Shown here one piece after another: positions 61,244-64,000 of a stretch of 64,000 nucleotides of DNA. The first letter of the stretch is position 1, and every line of letters starts with the position of its first letter. Location of the stretch: positions 310,001 to 374,000 of the forward strand of contig NZ_JASCIS010000001.1 of the NCBI RefSeq assembly GCF_029968015.1, in the 5' to 3' direction. Under the pieces are notes generated by a model. It was not told where the DNA came from. It saw only the letters and a list, made by a program, of their open reading frames with translations, and ran no database searches. The position numbers were made by a program, and so were the translations under genes. This DNA is from Streptomyces luteolus. Lineage in GTDB: Bacteria; Actinomycetota; Actinomycetes; Streptomycetales; Streptomycetaceae.

Positions 61244-62971
61244 GTGATCGCGAACATCGTCAAGCCGGGCAACAACACGTACGGCGTCCTGAAGTACCTC
61301 TTCCACAAAGGCCGCGCCAACGAGCACACCGACCAGCACATCGTCGCCTCCTGGGACGACTTCATCCCCGACCCCGGCCCCTGGGACAGCCCCGGCCACA
61401 AACAGCGGCTCGGCCAGCTCGCCAAGGCACTCGATCTACGGGTCGAGCAAGCCGGCGACAAGGCACCCGATGGGCACGTGTGGCACTGCTCGGTCCGCGC
61501 CGCACCCGAGGACCGCATCCTCACCGATGCCGAGTGGGCGACGATCGCCCGGCGCATGGTGGACGCGACCGGCATTGCACCTGAAGGTGATCCGGACGGC
61601 TGCCGTTGGGTCGCGGTGCGGCACGCGGACGACCACATCCACATCGTCGCCACGAAGGTGCGTGGCGATCTGCGTCCGCCGCGGAACTGGAACGACTACC
61701 ACCGCGCCATGACCGAACTCACTGCGATCGAGAAGGAGTTCGGCCTTACCCAGGTTCCGCGCGGTCCCGAAGCCGCAGCGAGCACCGCAGCGGCGAAGCG
61801 CTCCACACGCGCCGAGCAGGAGAAGGCCAAACGGCAGGGCCGCGACATGACGGGGCGCGAGCAGCTGCGGCACACCGTCCGCGCCGCGCTCTCGCACGCC
61901 CAGGACCTGGACGAGTTCTTCAACCTGCTCGCCGACGCCGGCCTCCAGGTCGAAACCCGCACCCTGCCCTCCGGTGACCTCGGCGGCTACAAAGTCGCCC
62001 TGCCCGACGACACCACGGGTGATAAGCCGGTCTGGTACTCCGGCTCCAAACTCGCCACCGACCTCTCCCTCCCCCAGATCCAGAAGCGCCTGGCCGCAGC
62101 CGAAGCGCCAACTACCCCTGTCGCCTCACCGGCCGGGCATCGGCGCCTGAGCCCGTGGCATCAGGCCACCGCCGCCGCGGAACGCATCCCGCATCACCTC
62201 GATCACGCCGACGAACCCACCGCCCAGGCCCACCTGACGGTCTTCAGTGAAGTTCTCTACGCCCTGCCCGCCCACGTCGGCACTCCGCACCTGCGGGCCG
62301 AACTGCACCGGGCCGCGCTCGCCTTCGAACACGCCGCCCACACCCGAGCCCGAACCGACCACCAGCACGCCCGTGCCCTACGCGGCGCGCTGAAGGCCAT
62401 GCGCTACCAGCCCGCGGACGGCACCGGTCTGGCCATGCTGCTGGACGCCGCGATCCTCGTGGTCCTCGCCGCCCAGCGCCGCAGCGTGATGCGCCACCAC
62501 GACCGGCAGGTCGCTGCTGCCCGACAGACCCTCACCCATCTCCAGGCCGCCTACGACCAGATCGCGCCCGCCAGCCTCGCTCAACTCGGCAGGCATCGCC
62601 CTTCCGACGGTGCTGTTCATCGGTACGCCCGCACCCTGGTCGAGGTTCTGCCCTCGCACGCGGAGCAGATCCTCGGCGAGGACGCCTGGCCCGCGCTCAC
62701 CGCCACCCTCGCCGCCGCCGAAGCCGCCGGCCACGAACCCGCGACCGTTCTCCAACAGGCAGCTCGGCAACGCTCCTTGGACGACGCGAAATCCGCATCC
62801 GAAGTCCTCGTCTGGCGCATCCAACGCCTCGGCGACCGACACGCCCCCAGCTCCCGTGCACGCGCCGCGCAAACCCGCAGCCCGCACGCCAAGCCCACTC
62901 CACAGGCCGCCACAGGAACACCCGCCGCGCACGTGCCGACGACGTCACCCCGAACCGGACGGTCCCGGTGA
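61244..62971 (+). CDS. Relaxase/mobilisation nuclease (MobA/VirD2 type)
   Basis: Nicks and carries a DNA strand during mobilisation; 575 aa. GTG 61244 follows the MobC stop immediately. The relaxase domain (about 1-200) has a candidate nucleophile Tyr13 or Tyr18 (NTYGVLKYLFHKGRA) and the metal-binding motif H127-A-D-D-H131-I-H133 in VRHADDHIHIVATKV. A helical, Ala-rich C-terminal part of about 370 residues follows (AAAERIPHHLDHADEPTAQA, LASLAQLGRHRP-like segments), with no helicase or primase motif. Typical of integrative mobilisable elements or plasmids of actinomycetes. Confidence 0.88.
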   Translation: MIANIVKPGNNTYGVLKYLFHKGRANEHTDQHIVASWDDFIPDPGPWDSPGHKQRLGQLAKALDLRVEQAGDKAPDGHVWHCSVRAAPEDRILTDAEWATIARRMVDATGIAPEGDPDGCRWVAVRHADDHIHIVATKVRGDLRPPRNWNDYHRAMTELTAIEKEFGLTQVPRGPEAAASTAAAKRSTRAEQEKAKRQGRDMTGREQLRHTVRAALSHAQDLDEFFNLLADAGLQVETRTLPSGDLGGYKVALPDDTTGDKPVWYSGSKLATDLSLPQIQKRLAAAEAPTTPVASPAGHRRLSPWHQATAAAERIPHHLDHADEPTAQAHLTVFSEVLYALPAHVGTPHLRAELHRAALAFEHAAHTRARTDHQHARALRGALKAMRYQPADGTGLAMLLDAAILVVLAAQRRSVMRHHDRQVAAARQTLTHLQAAYDQIAPASLAQLGRHRPSDGAVHRYARTLVEVLPSHAEQILGEDAWPALTATLAAAEAAGHEPATVLQQAARQRSLDDAKSASEVLVWRIQRLGDRHAPSSRARAAQTRSPHAKPTPQAATGTPAAHVPTTSPRTGRSR

Positions 62972-63102
62972 ACGCGCATCAGCGCGCACAGGCGCTGACC
63001 AGCGTGCGGGGCAGCGGATCGTAACCGCACATCCCCGGTTACCGAAACCGGGGATTCTCCGGATCCTTTTGTTCCCAACCGCCCTCTGGAAGGAGCACCC
63101 GC

Positions 63103-63480
63103 ATTCCCCGCAGCGAACCCCGCCCCGACGTCGTCGCCCTGCTGTGCAGCACTGTCACGTACCTGTCCGAAACCAACTCCTGGTCCCGCCGCAAGGACCG
63201 CCCCCTCACTCAGGAGGAGCGAGATGCGCTCGCTCATGCCACCCAGGACGAGCGCACAGAAGCAGGCGAGCAGCTCATTCGCTACTGGAAATACCGGCGC
63301 GAACAGAACGAGGCTTTGGAAGCCCTACACGACTACCTCAGCCCGTTCCTGGAGGAGCTCGTCCAGAAGAACCTCACCAACGTCATCCGTGGCATGACGC
63401 AGGACGAGCGGGACAAGGTCGCAGAGCTGGCGGGCGCCATAGACGAACCCGTCCGCCCGTTCACCCCCTACGCCTTCTGA
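63103..63480 (+). CDS. Hypothetical protein with apparent ATT start codon
   Basis: A 125-aa acidic, helical protein of unknown family. The frame is open from 63025 to TGA 63478 but has no ATG, GTG or TTG until deep inside. GGAAGGAG (63088-63095) lies 7 bp before ATT 63103, so ATT is the likely initiator (MPRSEPRPDVVALLCSTVTY). Other segments are LTQEERDALAHATQDERTEA and LEELVQKNLTNVIRGMTQDE, with TQ(E/D)ER repeated three times. It follows the relaxase and a 20-bp stem terminator follows it, so it probably belongs to the mobile element. Confidence 0.7.
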   Translation: MPRSEPRPDVVALLCSTVTYLSETNSWSRRKDRPLTQEERDALAHATQDERTEAGEQLIRYWKYRREQNEALEALHDYLSPFLEELVQKNLTNVIRGMTQDERDKVAELAGAIDEPVRPFTPYAF

Positions 63481-63509
63481 CGAGGAACGACACCGCCTGC
63501 TGACATGAG

Positions 63510-63554
63510 GAAGAGGGCCGGTAGCCAGGAAAGTCCTGGCTACCGGCCCTCTTC
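63510..63554. terminator. Terminator between the ATT-start gene and the partial lipoprotein gene
   Basis: A perfect 20-bp stem (GAAGAGGGCCGGTAGCCAGG and its complement) with loop AAAGT, between convergent genes ending at 63480 and 63566. Confidence 0.92.
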
Positions 63555-63565
63555 GTACGGCTGGA

Positions 63566-64000
63566 TCATCGCGTGCGTTGAGCCTTACCGACGGCTCTGG
63601 CGAGGTGAGCGTCAACAAGGCCAGGATTGCCGGAGACGATCACCAAAAGGTTGCCGGTGCGGGCTGCCGTTTGCTTGACGATCCTGCGCTGCCCGCCGGC
63701 GGAGAAGGTCAGCAACTGGCTCCACCGCTCGTCAGCGAGGTCCGGCACGGACGCCCTCTCGGTGCGCACGTCGATGACACTGCTGCCCGACGCCACCTGG
63801 AACGAGCGGCAGGAGAGCATCGCATCGAACACCTTCCCGATGCCCCGGGACAGCTTCGCCGGGCTGTCGCTGTAGAGCTCCTCGCCCAGCTCGGAGCTAC
63901 TGCTGCCGGTGTACGTGAAGGACACCTTCGCCTTCCGGGGGAAGGCGAGGCCGGAGCCGGTGGCCGCGCCGGTGCCGAGCTTTTCCAACGCTGGGCAACC
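63566..64000 (-). CDS. Probable lipoprotein, 5' end outside window
   Basis: 145 residues are visible; the gene extends past the right edge. The first visible residues GCPALEKLGTGAATG look like a lipobox Cys at the mature N-terminus, so only the signal peptide is missing. The domain is beta-rich with KVSFTYTGSSSSELGEELYS, FDAMLSCRSFQVASGSSVID and LLVIVSGNPGLVDAHLARAV. No family recognised. Its relation to the mobile element is unclear. Confidence 0.7.
   Translation of the reverse strand, partial: GCPALEKLGTGAATGSGLAFPRKAKVSFTYTGSSSSELGEELYSDSPAKLSRGIGKVFDAMLSCRSFQVASGSSVIDVRTERASVPDLADERWSQLLTFSAGGQRRIVKQTAARTGNLLVIVSGNPGLVDAHLARAVGKAQRTR

Overview
The window is a high-GC actinomycete sequence that reads as Streptomyces. 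GTG/TTG starts and purine-rich ribosome sites are frequent. The order icmA, thioredoxin/TPR, DUF6230, DUF6114, pyk, ackA, pta, pfkA, and later MerR/trx/HelD, maltokinase, M4 proteases, paired L,D-transpeptidases and an EF-hand gene matches, from memory, the S. coelicolor SCO5415-SCO5464 core region. I ran no database search. All family names rest on motifs, length, spacing and neighbours.

Layout. 1-8543: the 5' part of a GH6 glucanase lipoprotein (runs off the left edge), a MarR regulator, a DUF3817 membrane protein, an acyl-CoA dehydrogenase, isobutyryl-CoA mutase large subunit IcmA, a secreted alpha/beta hydrolase, a TetR regulator and a thioredoxin-TPR protein. 9206-11765: a tight DUF6230/DUF6114/acidic secreted protein operon. 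11851-18047: pyruvate kinase, acetate kinase and phosphotransacetylase on the minus strand, facing away from ATP-type phosphofructokinase. 18124-22080: a double-HTH regulator and a sugar ABC importer (two permeases and a lipoprotein, no ATPase). 22308-26309: a CitA/DcuS-type two-component pair divergent from a DctA dicarboxylate symporter. 26414-34171: small membrane and secreted proteins, a DUF5937 regulator, an M23 peptidase, a WXG-like pair, an EEP-fold hydrolase and a GH16 glucanase behind a LacI-type palindrome. 34308-39987: MerR-thioredoxin-HelD, then a decayed TnpB and an isolated maltokinase. 40170-47447: a two-component system whose kinase has an extra C-terminal domain, two tandem M4 metalloproteases that share an upstream element, and a methyltransferase. 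47621-49462: a three-gene WXG-like cluster. 49591-53291: a four-gene ABC efflux/two-component operon. 53539-60498: two L,D-transpeptidase lipoproteins, enoyl-CoA hydratase, an RsbW-like ATPase, a degenerate deacetylase, a YVTN propeller and an EF-hand protein. 60513-60711: a run of G then C that looks like an assembly artefact. 60731-64000: a MobC/relaxase mobilisation module, a small gene that apparently starts with ATT, and a truncated lipoprotein.

How the parts work together. The core metabolic block handles acyl-CoA turnover (IcmA), lower glycolysis and acetate overflow (Pfk, Pyk, Pta-AckA). Around it lie uptake systems (sugar ABC, DctA), secreted hydrolases (GH6, GH16, M4, M23) and cell-wall enzymes. 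The window is rich in short tandem repeats (units of 6, 8, 9, 12, 14 and 20 bp) and dispersed palindromic elements, and two of these repeats alter coding regions or start sites. The most notable points are the 20-bp RBS-ATG array between the DctA-linked kinase and its regulator, the kinase with a C-terminal membrane segment plus a BamE/SmpA-like domain, the shared promoter element of the M4 paralogues, the apparent loss of glgB/treS/glgE around the maltokinase, and the ATT-start gene.
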